Of a stretch of DNA of 36,839 nucleotides, positions 28,501-32,932 are shown piece by piece; positions within the stretch are counted from its first letter, which is position 1; each line of letters opens with the position of its first letter. The notes beneath the pieces were generated by a model that made no database searches, was not told the origin of the DNA, and saw nothing but the letters and a program-made list of their open reading frames with translations. Source of the DNA: a virus; IMG/VR virus record IMGVR_UViG_3300018036_000027, positions 1 to 36,839 of that record; one strand, written 5' to 3'. Position numbers and translations under genes: made by a program.

Positions 28501-30265
28501 ATGGTTTACTATTGTTAAGATTAATGATGAAATATTAAATGCAGGATATACAGAAAAGTTTGTTTTAACTGATAGCAGAGAGTATCAATTAAAGCTATGG
28601 CAAGTTCCTGCAGGTAGTGTTTCCTCAGATCAATTAAGACTTTATCTGAATGGTACAGAAATAGAATATATCAGAGATTGGAATTATACTGCATCTGGTG
28701 CATACGATCCGACATTCCCGGATAGCGGGCAAGATGCTAGTAAAATAATACTTAATCCAAATGTTGGCAGTGTAGGTGACACATTAAGAGTATATATTAC
28801 AGGGTGGGACGATAGCACACAAAGTGGTGGCGATTATCGTTACGGATATTTTAACCAGGATGGTGAATTTGTAAGCACACCGGGCACACTTTATATTAAT
28901 AAAAATTATGCTGTTGGCGATAACATTACAGTGTATCAATTTAGTAATCACGATAGTCAAGGGATAGAAAGACAAAATCTTGATGTTGTTGAAAGAACTA
29001 TTTTATCACCGGGTACAAATTCTAGTTCGCAGAAATTCCAACTAGATGGTAGTACTGCTTCTATAAATCTTCTTCCTGCATTAGATTATAACAAGCAATA
29101 TGCATTGTATTATAATAATACAAGAATTGATGATCCTAACTACGGATCCCCAGAACAGACTAATAATAATGCAATTACTACAACAGTGCAGGGTGCCGGT
29201 CAAAATATATTTGATTTGCAAGCTATTGGATTATTAACAACAGCTGGTGACATATTTGAAATAGTAGAATTAGATGCTATTATTATTCCAGACTCTGGAA
29301 CAGCAGACTGGTATGAATTAAGACAACTAAGATTAGGTTATATTAATTTACAAAGTCCAGCTGTAGACGATCAGTATGTTTGGGTATCTAAAAATGGTAA
29401 CCTATTAAATTCATCAGTTGATTATGTTATTACACCAGATAAAATGCGTGTTAAGTTAAAAGAGCCATTAACAGATGATGACACAATAGAAACATTCCAT
29501 TTTGCTAATCAAAGTTTAAAGAATAAATTTGGTTGGAGACAATTTAAAGATATTTTAAATAGAGATGTTTACAAGAGATTAGATGGTGCTAAAAACTTTA
29601 GACTAGCCGAAACTCTTAACTGGTACGACAAAGTTATAAGTGTAGAAGATGGAACAAACCTACCAGATCCAGTACCTGGTTCAAAGTATCCAGCAGTTGT
29701 GTTTATTGATGGTGAAAGAATTGAATATTTTAGAAAAGATGGCAACTACTTAAAACAACTTAGAAGAGGTACACTTGGAACTGGTGTAAAAGAATCATAT
29801 GATATAGGAACTGAAATATACGATCAAAGTATAACAGCAACTATGCCATATAAAGATGAAACATTAACAACAATATTCACAGCAGACGGCACAAGTGCAA
29901 CATATGAATTAGATTTTACTCCTACGCACGGTGTAAACGAGTTTGAAGTATTTGTTGCAGGCCGCAGATTGAGAAAAACATCTTTACAGTCTTATCAGCT
30001 AGATACAGACATAAGAACAGCATATGCAACTGCTGGTCAAAGTATAAATCAAGATTCACCAGAAGGTGATGTAACAATACCAGCAGAATTTTCGTTACAA
30101 AACGGTAATGAACTTGTATTGTTAGAAACTCCAGGAGAAAACCAGAAGGTTATAATTGTTAGAAAACAGGGAAGATTGTGGACAGATCCAGGAACACCAG
30201 TCAGTGAAGCAAATACAGACATTGGTAGATTCTTACGATCAGCACAGGTTGACTTGCCCGGATAA
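13514..30265 (+). CDS. Giant modular virion protein (baseplate wedge gp7-type position), 5583 residues
   Basis: One uninterrupted frame of 16.7 kb directly coupled to gp6, in the place where gp7 lies in T4; a wedge or fibre-like baseplate role is inferred from position. The N-terminus (1-170; LPRYFRTAHNSKFLSSTLDQ, EYYAWNPHIDWDKFTNFREY) and the end (RLWTDPGTP, DIGRFLRSAQ) look like the conserved tips of large marine T4-like baseplate proteins. Between them I see a cupredoxin-like segment (193-225), four carbohydrate-binding-like modules (about 1498-1545, 1754-1800, 2266-2290, 2989-3030), FG-GAP propeller blades in two groups (2170-2256 and 2922-3321), GSGY glycine repeats (3693-3773, 4073-4139), a high-GC inserted domain (about 4380-4715), and two RIDDPN modules (4330-4366, 5178-5213). 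No signal peptide or membrane segment is evident. It is several times larger than T4 gp7 (1032 residues). The product name is tentative. Confidence 0.8.
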   Translation: MAYDNDQQEPALPGGNNSIRRKSENHLPRYFRTAHNSKFLSSTLDQLIQPGVAEKLNGYIGRKATKAFNPSDNYIGAVTQSRENYQLEPAAVIKDNLGNIDFYKDYNDYINTIANLGGNIDNHSLLNSQEYYAWNPHIDWDKFTNFREYYWLPNGPDLITVLGQSKDVISTYTVGLGNNVDNVTYVFSPDGLTNNPTIKLYRGQKYRFEIDTPNHPMAFATKKSFTPGEAVIVATTDGIRSAGVFDVVLYDQDGTAYDAGGFIVDPVSQEEALASVQFGDATNTSLIYNTGVSKTDEDGNTISTVYIEKGIIEFTIPDTAPDNLYYISKNDPNVSGYMRIYDIEDNTAIDVEAEVIGKKTYTTSSGWDFSNGMKVEFAGEVTPAKYASGQWYVEGVGDKIKLVRQDDLTVSGVFTDNITVPFDGNEFDFYPYSEALGFPTNKDYIVINRATSDGNLWSRYNRWFHKSVIEQSQLLSNNSSTLDQASRAKRPIIEFEAGLKLYNFGTKAKVDVDLVDTFTKDIFSIIEGSAGYNVDGVNLTNGMRVLFTADTDDLVKGKIYKVNFITFKNNVQISLVEEADTAPLENENVFVRFGNTYGGTFFYYNGTSWNSGQQKTSINQQPFFDMFDKDGNAFGNDTSYNSTTFAGNKIFSYKQGTGTNDTELGFPLSYRSIENVGDITFNFDLLQNTFTYQIGTTLYSKITDTGYLKKYSDRTNFVYQNGWIKGNKLSNQPIIRQYIFDNTTNNFYIDVYDNIDFINDLWIRVYLNNDLQFRDVDFTISQDANGESYITFTTDLNIDDVIVIKTRSKYAKNNNGYYEIASNLEKNPLNQNLNEFTLGEVNDHVSTIVEEINNFAGTFPGNSNLRDVGKLSSYGKKFLKHSGPINLALYHLIDTQSNIIKSLRYARKEYGKFKRQFLEIANTLGYEGPVKTHVDNILKELNKDKTTAMPFYFSDMVPQGGATKTVHEILDSDEQFFALSEIFSLNTLSRKSAQVYLNGNQLIHGVEYTFNSEGFAVVTATKQPGDIIEIYEYDSTNGSYVPPTPTKLGLYPAFTPRIYTDTTLSTPVTVIEGHDGSKFVGFNDFRDNLLLELEKRIYNNIKIQYDTTLVDIHDFVGGQHRDTGFTKLQIDASMTADFIQWNQLVDGDYVTNNTFDRNNDLTFNYSKTNYSTGGNLPGFWRQAYIQAYDTDRPHTNPWEMLGFSVKPTWWESVYGPAPYTRNNKMLWQDLEQGIIREPSKSIIVKTKYVRPGLTRNIPVSDEGTLLSPNASGLANNFNVSGIQNNWVFGDGGPVESAWRRSSEFPFSLITSWVLNQPNKLFSVGFDRARQTRNLAGQIIYGASEVQLALTNIVFPNTVDDTTQVFTSGLVNYIANYLTSNTTTSYAKYKTNVKSITNQIGAKIAGYSDKQKFRLILDSRTPTNQGNVFVPDENYKLFLNTSSPIDTVSYSGVIVEKQPDGYIIRGYDNFIPSFKYYKPIKQTNDPVVNVGGISESFVTFDAGKTYAVGQIVQSESSYYRAKETHVSGSTLDTAKFSLLPALPLVGGATASLAKVYENTLSRLYYGDKLTTKQEVVDFLLGYGKYLVEQGFVFEDRIQDSNVVSDWNTACKQYLFWTTQNWRSGSVLTISPGANKLKLQSQYSVVDNIFDTFYGYSLLKADGKKLNDEYVRIEKGVDNLCTLKVVNTADGMFAVRLPLVQKEHVLLLDNQTVFGDVIYDPAPGYRQERIKVLGYRTDNWNGSLNIPGFIYDNAKPTEWESWKDYTIGDLVKYKEFFYSADKKVPGTELFNANDWNRLANEPTPGLLTNFDYKINQFNDFYDLDSDNFDTEQQRLAQHLIGYQKRQYLENIINDDVSQYKFYQGFILDKGSKNSLTKLFDALASANQDSLNFYEEWAIKDGQYGASEGFEEVEYLLDEKKFRLDPQPILLTNEVTGRETDLVYRIKEYQTYLKSNNYNHAPFPAKYIETGYTKDSGYVNYDDVNKVVGAYDDITGINFDDLDNQAYVWVGNVGRSWNVYQHIVIDYKIESIQSAPNEFTITVNATPLDINTGEILGIFDVYVNTYAPNIYDSTEQVTQTEVPLKGFFKVKSVSLNKIVFETTQAINPVEKCVGRLTKLIPVRVANINEANTLAEQEIDSNEKIWIDDGGNGKWVVIQNKNKFDVNQEISNSESGTGHEYGSAMAVDARNVSLAVGAPNFGDGKVYIYNRASNALNYSLQQVLEPDLNIANAGQKFGYSVAMSDDAKYLLVGAPYASNVKTDFKDGFVSTENYSAGEIVSLNNSLWQADIDILGAVGNIEFSSFDSVAQINYALNNDTQDAEEIPIILTGDYPFTNITTDHFLVRAPKDMYSGTGPGDQLFLRWNSLSNANQTQINLEEREPFGGAVPYISKAYLESNHTVFYKIDAILFVDASNNIPNVGDIVTTQGATGKVVYTHNEDAQLTIYVNEVNGEFPREQSLFINGNDFVGEYQRLGPAEQINTSDYYGGYWFIQSSQPYAVGSINSDSGKSLVYKDIITDSTVSGNYYYQSLDYATNVQSSENIINSYIQSLSFQGSPGPLGSSDPILSSKFVVRVPSALSNVSSIGETFTLYLNNLPDTVSTVQFSNPVSLGANEIITQEVTGATARVIEATTSSLTAKIDTVSGSFDTVNFISFSVSGNLGLKLTRTPVVDFVDNPSTIGMTFGVTNKTHTIDDIWDGYITYRNTKSLNGEPFEPIVGQTVRDKNTLATAEVAYYQRSLNDVTIFVKNITGTWSNGNQFGDNAEIEFLPFLAGPDPDNYGRTGIYTVNRVMGQIQRVSLGYSAAGIGKMFVVDTGNPIPLVVGDFRYDTQLGANIVLDPISGNFLYLEPNDNFEYWIYKEKSNVLGIPRQANIPSSQNLDWTEVYKIPTSTTGNASSFANEGIYYVYQRNNAGNYISFGSFVGPQRRSNNYLGTKVELAKNAQDVYRGYISAPGELTVENPGRIYFIKNGTENGNLYNWEYSKNKNFKGEFSSTADYFTGDIVYLSNKLYVAATNIIAGDFDTLQWDSTDDLVDYVGYVPNDTGLVVLTDSSYAIGDAFDSSNIIAGDSTVLDQGSMYDFATSYDVTPNGEVLVVTAKYGNDKPNLVVIYRILQGQYLRSQQIAAPSDTEAFGDAIAISNDGLMIAVSAPLDDSVKNNQGKVYIYTQQNGQFVYSQTLLSPNNKTAELFGNNIDFDGNRLIVNARNGDNSVPTTFDTYSSPLEGYVLDPKSRINETPTFFDNNFTEFKSYYEDQGSVYVYERINNSLLYAQQLSYQNENTPIYYFGRNFKLKNNHIYVGLPTVSSNNVFTGTVVDFRLPDTQNIYEYLRQPKDTVDVNKIKRAILYNTKTNKLITYLDYIDPIQGKVAGPAEQNLSYKTYYDPAYYTNGDASVTIAPGASWGPEQVGQLWWNLTNAKFVNPYQSNVIYSANNWNKLFESNTIDVYEWVESTVLPSVWNQQSNTKTGIDQGIDGVSLYGDTVYSSRQIYDSISQSLQTKYYFWVKNKRTIPDVEFRTMSAFDVAALITDPKGQNYKFAALISPNSFTIFNCDSFLENDDVAFSVQYWTIDNQNINIHNQYQIVTEGLATSKPNRDIERKWFDSLVGYDEQSKQVPAPDLSPKQKYGILNSPRQSWFVNSAEALKQYIERVNSVLKVNLIVDNKSLTRLEDREPEPTAVSRVYDTTVDSVAELEFIGVAKATQAQMTLVVENGIITDVNVINPGRGYLVAPTYKIIGTGSGAELEFTINNLGVITNVSVLKGGSNYSSTDTITIRKYTALVKNDETIQGKWALYERDSVRSLWQRIASQSYDVSLFWNYIDWYATGYNEFTEVNFVIDGAYELQGINDDLGDIVKIKNIGTGGWLLLRKINVLDDVDYTVNYETIGRQNGTIEFKNTLYDTTQSAVGFDIISFDSQFFDSVPSTEIRTVLNAVKYDLFTEELEIEYNALFFSSLRYVFSEQNYVDWAFKTSFVKAKHNVGELREDITFNNDSLPSYEDYLEEVKPFKTKLREYLSAYEKIENSSSRVTDFDLQPTYNSDTKNIQPQNVKVVNNNLIGINDKLSSYPFKNWTDNVGFKVTEVQIADGGSGYQQAPIVKFSGGGGTGAKAVAKLGANGKITSVEVTNKGSGYLSAPTLILSGSVSETGKPAKLSVIIGDGLPKSMLNIIKFDRISGNYFITYLQETETFVGTGSKYIFDLKWPMDLKNTNVTVTVDNIELLRSEYTFENVKDKTKGYTRYNGRIILAEPVAVSTSIVITYKKAVSLLTAQDRINLAYNPTTGQLAKDITQLMEGIDYGGVEVKSFDFGSPSGWDTAPWFTSEYDTYDTTYEDEVFLLDGSTISIQLTKPLENGVQYNIYLNDVRIDDPNFGTGDPVSNPNAICQSITGDGVQTTIFLDNDGLNINGEGGAPADAEYNNGALIAENNGTVFNRALTINGLKLVVAGAVGGQLAVPDEWALKTARTFELMTDPNGAGINTTHQRNFLKTLKGDVGTKHAGIPTVQRVGYGGGSTYTPNWLEDAGIASYAGLQAFNDSVAQKDMVWYRNINGNNPPTQRRDIEEIFEHIFHTIHAFGIPGAVPGSSDAVEMNPDIRIGNEPSFDWQNTALHLAMKEAIDAGLYDPSGYAPDWNTDPEKAAVAYTEYTYLLNWSMWDMSVYWDGGSLSPEWDDSLKTPAGMLANNPLGYALFNTYFAPVLSKPDFATIESIFGENDTGVSGYVVDVIASGGDGVGADDEIIIRKSTSDGSFLPIPGTYDTLLTGGSLQYDTARGISAEEINIDGDGFFTPTSSRGPDEDLPGRVFDTVDIQVYERPTTGASQITQRNYTGDGTTTTFAIGTTPVSENNLFVKVGYSLKLIDTEYKIDYENQNIIFTTAPTSGSPVNLVTLGYSGANILDIDEFIADGSTADFLTNISYTTNMSSLVTIDGKQIPHVLVRSNSSYAASNRVVIRFAQPPKADATVRFAIFEGIVQNYSAVTIDTFESDGSTTSYNLTQTPFTQTPTEWFTIVKINDEILNAGYTEKFVLTDSREYQLKLWQVPAGSVSSDQLRLYLNGTEIEYIRDWNYTASGAYDPTFPDSGQDASKIILNPNVGSVGDTLRVYITGWDDSTQSGGDYRYGYFNQDGEFVSTPGTLYINKNYAVGDNITVYQFSNHDSQGIERQNLDVVERTILSPGTNSSSQKFQLDGSTASINLLPALDYNKQYALYYNNTRIDDPNYGSPEQTNNNAITTTVQGAGQNIFDLQAIGLLTTAGDIFEIVELDAIIIPDSGTADWYELRQLRLGYINLQSPAVDDQYVWVSKNGNLLNSSVDYVITPDKMRVKLKEPLTDDDTIETFHFANQSLKNKFGWRQFKDILNRDVYKRLDGAKNFRLAETLNWYDKVISVEDGTNLPDPVPGSKYPAVVFIDGERIEYFRKDGNYLKQLRRGTLGTGVKESYDIGTEIYDQSITATMPYKDETLTTIFTADGTSATYELDFTPTHGVNEFEVFVAGRRLRKTSLQSYQLDTDIRTAYATAGQSINQDSPEGDVTIPAEFSLQNGNELVLLETPGENQKVIIVRKQGRLWTDPGTPVSEANTDIGRFLRSAQVDLPG
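18007..18140 (+). other. Carbohydrate-binding-like module, copy 1 (in giant protein)
   Basis: Residues about 1498-1543 contain KTYAVGQIVQ, SSYYRAKETHVSG and a closing F/L pattern. This is the Y-x-x-G-x-x-V ... Y-x-A core of chitin-binding (CBM5/12-like) domains. The closing Trp is absent in this copy. Confidence 0.4.
18772..18906 (+). other. Carbohydrate-binding-like module, copy 2 (in giant protein)
   Basis: Residues about 1754-1798: EWESWKDYTIGDLVKYKEFF, YSADKKVPG, NANDWNRL. This is the best copy, with the opening Trp, GD-V-Y turn, aromatic-x-A strand, glycine and closing Trp in the order of CBM5/12 domains. Confidence 0.5.
20020..20283 (+). other. FG-GAP beta-propeller, first part (two blades)
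   Basis: Residues about 2170-2256 hold two consecutive repeats: HEYGSAMAVDARNVSLAVGA with GKVYIYN, and KFGYSVAMSDDAKYLLVGAP. This is the FG...AxSxDG...xVGAP...GxVYIY pattern of integrin-alpha-type propeller blades. The rest of the propeller resumes about 2 kb further on. Confidence 0.6.
20309..20385 (+). other. Carbohydrate-binding-like module, copy 3 (in giant protein)
   Basis: Residues about 2266-2290: NYSAGEIVSLNNSLWQADID. The Y-x-x-G-x-x-V ... W-x-A core is clear, but the module is short and its end is not obvious. It follows directly on the second propeller blade. Confidence 0.35.
22280..23476 (+). other. FG-GAP beta-propeller, second part (about five blades)
   Basis: Residues about 2922-3321 show further blades: NYLGTKVELAKNAQ with GRIYFIKN (blade 3), YDVTPNGEVLVVTA (4), AFGDAIAISNDGLMIAVSAP with GKVYIYTQ (5), LFGNNIDFDGNRLIVNAR with GSVYVYER after a loop (6), and YFGRNFKLKNNHIYVGLP (7). 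With the two earlier blades this makes about seven, the usual number for an FG-GAP propeller. Confidence 0.55.
22478..22600 (+). other. Carbohydrate-binding-like module, copy 4 (inside the propeller)
   Basis: Residues about 2989-3029: DYFTGDIVYLSNKLYVAATN and later LQWDSTD. The Y-x-x-G-D-x-V-Y ... Y-x-A core and a closing Trp are present. It is inserted between propeller blades 3 and 4. Confidence 0.45.
25797..25810 (+). repeat. GGC trinucleotide run inside a GSGY glycine-rich repeat
   Basis: GCGGCGGCGGCGGC encodes part of the glycine cluster SGGGGTGA in the module at residues 4073-4139 (GGSGYQQAPIV, NKGSGYLSAPTL). It is the longest GC-only tract I noticed in this AT-rich window and could be prone to slippage. 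Confidence 0.6.
26640..27665 (+). other. Inserted high-GC domain with His-x2-His-x2-His helix (candidate metal-binding enzyme domain)
   Basis: Residues about 4380-4715 of the giant protein differ in character from the beta-rich repeats around them. They are helical and Trp-rich, with VPDEWALKTARTFELMTDPN, GIPTVQRVGYGGGSTYTPNW, QKDMVWYRN, EEIFEHIFHTIHAFGIPG (His4559, His4562, His4565), LAMKEAIDAGLYDPSGYAP, YLLNWSMWDMSVYWDGG and NPLGYALFNTYFAPVLSKP. Hand-counted GC in 60-base samples is 29, 30, 27 and 23 G/C at 27001, 27181, 27421 and 27301, against 18, 16 and 9 at 26461, 24121 and 28021. The flanks (CQSITGDGVQTTIFLDND before, DDEIIIRKSTSDGSF after) read as one module that the domain interrupts. 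No known family is assigned; a zinc-peptidase-like role is only a possibility. Confidence 0.5.
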
Positions 30266-30268
30266 ATA
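30261..30268 (+). promoter_or_regulatory. T4-late-type promoter box upstream of the 204-residue gene
   Basis: GATAAATA (one mismatch to TATAAATA) overlaps the stop of the giant gene and ends 18 bases before the ATG at 30287. The same sequence at the same distance precedes the fibre gene at 34903. Confidence 0.55.
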
Positions 30269-30286
30269 ACACAGTAGGATAAAGAA

Positions 30287-30901
30287 ATGAACGATAATTT
30301 TAATGACAAAAGTGGTATACTAATTAAAGGTCATATTAAAATATATGATCCTGAATCTAACGAAGTTTTTATTGACAAGAACAATGCAATTCATTATGAA
30401 AATATGAGTATTGCTCTTGCAGATAGTATTGGTAATAGAGGTCAGGGTTGGATCTATGAAATGAGCTTTGGCAATGGCGGCACTAGTGTTGATCCTACAG
30501 GTATTATTACATACTTAACACCTAATAGCACAGGCACCAATGCAAGTTTATATAATCAAACATATACAAAAATTGTAGACGACAACAGTGTTAATAACAC
30601 AGATCCAGTTAGAAACAAAATTGAAACAAGACATGTTAGCGGAACAAATTATACAGATGTTCTTATAACTTGTTTATTAGACTATGGTGAGCCGAGCGGC
30701 CAAGACGCATTTGATACAGCTACAGATCAAAACAGTCTGTATGTATTTGACGAACTAGGGCTCAAAGGATATTCTCCATCAGGAAGCGGAAATCTTTTAA
30801 CTCATGTTGTATTCCATCCTGTACAAAAAAGTTTAAACAGACTAATTCAAATTGACTATACTGTGAGAATACAGAGTCTTGCAGGAACAGTTGGAGAATA
30901 A
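30287..30901 (+). CDS. Virion structural protein, possibly baseplate wedge (gp8-position), function uncertain
   Basis: A 204-residue protein with KSGILIKGHIKIYDPESNEV, KNNAIHYENMSIALADSIGN, YEMSFGNGGTSVDPTGIITY and a closing strand region LNRLIQIDYTVRIQSL. It reads as a compact beta-rich structural protein and has no signal peptide, membrane segment or enzyme motif. It lies between the giant wedge-type gene and the fibre genes, where T4 has gp8 to gp11, so a wedge or fibre-attachment role is reasonable but unproven. T4 gp8 is longer (334 residues). A late-type box ends 18 bases before the ATG; the ribosome site is a weak AGGATAAAG. GGAG near its end probably serves the next gene, three bases downstream. 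Confidence 0.6.
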   Translation: MNDNFNDKSGILIKGHIKIYDPESNEVFIDKNNAIHYENMSIALADSIGNRGQGWIYEMSFGNGGTSVDPTGIITYLTPNSTGTNASLYNQTYTKIVDDNSVNNTDPVRNKIETRHVSGTNYTDVLITCLLDYGEPSGQDAFDTATDQNSLYVFDELGLKGYSPSGSGNLLTHVVFHPVQKSLNRLIQIDYTVRIQSLAGTVGE

Positions 30902-30904
30902 TAG

Positions 30905-32926
30905 ATGGCATATACTATAGCATATACAGATCAAGCAAACAAAGGTACAATAACTGTAGAAGATAATACTATCAATACAGAAACTTCCTTAGGATTGCCT
31001 GGCAAAAATACAACAGCTTATGGTACAACTATTGCTACTAACTTTCTTCATCTATTAGAAAATTTTGCAAGTGCCACAGAGCCAGCTACACCAGTTGAAG
31101 GACAGTTATGGTACGACAGCACACCAGGTGTAGAACAATTAAAAGTATATGATGGCACTAACTGGGTTGCCAGTGGCGGCCTTAAAAAAGCAAGTTCGGC
31201 ACCACAAGCAGGACAAAGTTTAACTGGAGACCTTTGGGTTGATACAGATAATCAACAACTTTATTTGTTTAGCGGTTCTGGTTGGGTATTAGTTGGTCCA
31301 AATTTCAGTGATGGTCTAGTAACAGGCGCATCTCCGATTACAGTAGTAGGAACTGATGATAAAAATTATAATGTATTACAAATCGAAGTTGATGCAAAGC
31401 CTGTTGCACTTATAGCCAGTCAAAGTTTTACACCTAAGATTGTTATACCTGGATTTAGCACACTAAACCCTGGTATTAATCTTTCTGCAAATAATATCAC
31501 AGGATCTGGTGTTCCTAAGTTTTATGGAACTGCTGAAAAGGCAGAAGGTTTAATTGTAAGTGGAAACACAGTAGCTGCAGGAAATTTTTTAAGAGGAGAT
31601 GTAACAAGTACAACAGCATTTCCTTTGAATGTTCAAAACAATTCGGGAATTAATTACGGAATTAACGCTGAAATGAATATTGGCGTTGCAGGAAATGCAG
31701 GAGTATTCCAACATAATATTGCTGGATCTAGCATGGACTTTAAGGTTAAGAATGACGGAATTCTTAAGAATATTCTTAGACTTGATAGTGATTTAAAAGT
31801 TGGTATTAATAATGTTGCTCCTGATCAAGAGCTTGATGTTACAGGTAATATTCAAGCAAGCGGCTTTATTAGATCAACATCAACAACAGATAGTTCAAAT
31901 TTCACTACAGGAAGTATTAGAACATCAGGCGGATTAGGTGTTGCTAAAAATGTTAATATCGGCGGCGCCCTAAAAATTACAGGAACTACAACTACTACTG
32001 CTGTACAACCAGATCAAAATAATACTAGAAGTATTGGTAGCACAAGTGCAAAATATGCAAACATATATGCAACAACATTTTTTGGTAATTTAACAGGAAA
32101 TGTAAGCGGTACTGTTAGTGGTAGAGCAGGTAGTGCTGATAGACTTACTAGTGCAACTACATTTAGATTTACAGGTGATGTTACTGCTGATGATATTGTG
32201 TTTGACGGACAAACCGGCAGCACTCTTAAGATATTTGATACTCAAATAAGCAATGATATTGTTGCAGGCAAAACTGTTGTGTTGACTTCACAAGCAGATG
32301 ATGAATTTTTAATTAACAGAACTACTGGTTCAACAGGTCTTAAAAAAATAAACAGACAAAACTTGTTTGCTGCAATCCAAGGCACTGTGCCTGTTGGTAC
32401 AGTTGTACCATATGCAGGATCAGCAGCACCAATAGGTTGGTTGTTATGTGACGGATCAGAAGTGTTAATAAGTTTATACGGCGAATTACACGATGTAATA
32501 CAAAATACTTATAAACCTACTGCTGCTTCAGGGTATTTTGGACTACCTGATTTAAGAGGTAGAATGATTATGGGTCCAGATAATATGGGCGGAACCAGTG
32601 CCAATGTTGTTACAGCAAATGCTGCAGATGTAGTAGGTGCTAAAGACGGTAACGAAACTGTAACTATAACCACTGAAAATCTTCCAGAACACGAACACGA
32701 TATGCGTGGCGACAGTGGTGACCAGTATTATGCTCTTAGAGACGTAAGTGGAACACCAAATGATAACGAAGCGATTGTATATGATTCACCAACAGGTACA
32801 GGCGCTGGTCAAGCCTATCCAAGTAGTGGCGGTGTATTATTAGGTTCTGGAGAAACACTTGGAAATGCACTCAACATTATGAATCCGTTTATGACAATGA
32901 ACTGGATTATCTATCACGGAGGGTAA
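30905..32926 (+). CDS. Tail fibre protein with gp12-like tail collar domain
   Basis: A 673-residue protein. Residues 1-140 form the fibre N-terminal module shared with the next two genes, including two LWxD...GxxW repeats (GQLWYDS, KVYDGTNW; GDLWVDT, LFSGSGWVLVGP). The middle (150-480) is made of fibre-type beta repeats, with ELDVTGNIQASGF and SIGSTSAKYANIYATTFFGN. A phage tail collar domain starts near 495 (VGTVVPYAG, PIGWLLCDGSEV, GYFGLPDLRGRMIMG). Further on, an HEH pair (about residue 596) resembles the HxH metal-binding motif of the T4 gp12 receptor-binding tip. The end (MNPFMTMNWIIYHGG) is a classic collar-fibre terminus. It likely contacts the host surface. Coupled to the previous gene by a three-base gap. 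Confidence 0.82.
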   Translation: MAYTIAYTDQANKGTITVEDNTINTETSLGLPGKNTTAYGTTIATNFLHLLENFASATEPATPVEGQLWYDSTPGVEQLKVYDGTNWVASGGLKKASSAPQAGQSLTGDLWVDTDNQQLYLFSGSGWVLVGPNFSDGLVTGASPITVVGTDDKNYNVLQIEVDAKPVALIASQSFTPKIVIPGFSTLNPGINLSANNITGSGVPKFYGTAEKAEGLIVSGNTVAAGNFLRGDVTSTTAFPLNVQNNSGINYGINAEMNIGVAGNAGVFQHNIAGSSMDFKVKNDGILKNILRLDSDLKVGINNVAPDQELDVTGNIQASGFIRSTSTTDSSNFTTGSIRTSGGLGVAKNVNIGGALKITGTTTTTAVQPDQNNTRSIGSTSAKYANIYATTFFGNLTGNVSGTVSGRAGSADRLTSATTFRFTGDVTADDIVFDGQTGSTLKIFDTQISNDIVAGKTVVLTSQADDEFLINRTTGSTGLKKINRQNLFAAIQGTVPVGTVVPYAGSAAPIGWLLCDGSEVLISLYGELHDVIQNTYKPTAASGYFGLPDLRGRMIMGPDNMGGTSANVVTANAADVVGAKDGNETVTITTENLPEHEHDMRGDSGDQYYALRDVSGTPNDNEAIVYDSPTGTGAGQAYPSSGGVLLGSGETLGNALNIMNPFMTMNWIIYHGG

Positions 32927-32932
32927 GAATAG

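Noticed and set aside
32680-32730. RGD cell-attachment-like tripeptide in the collar fibre
   Set aside because: A three-residue match is expected by chance, and integrin binding is irrelevant to a bacterial host.
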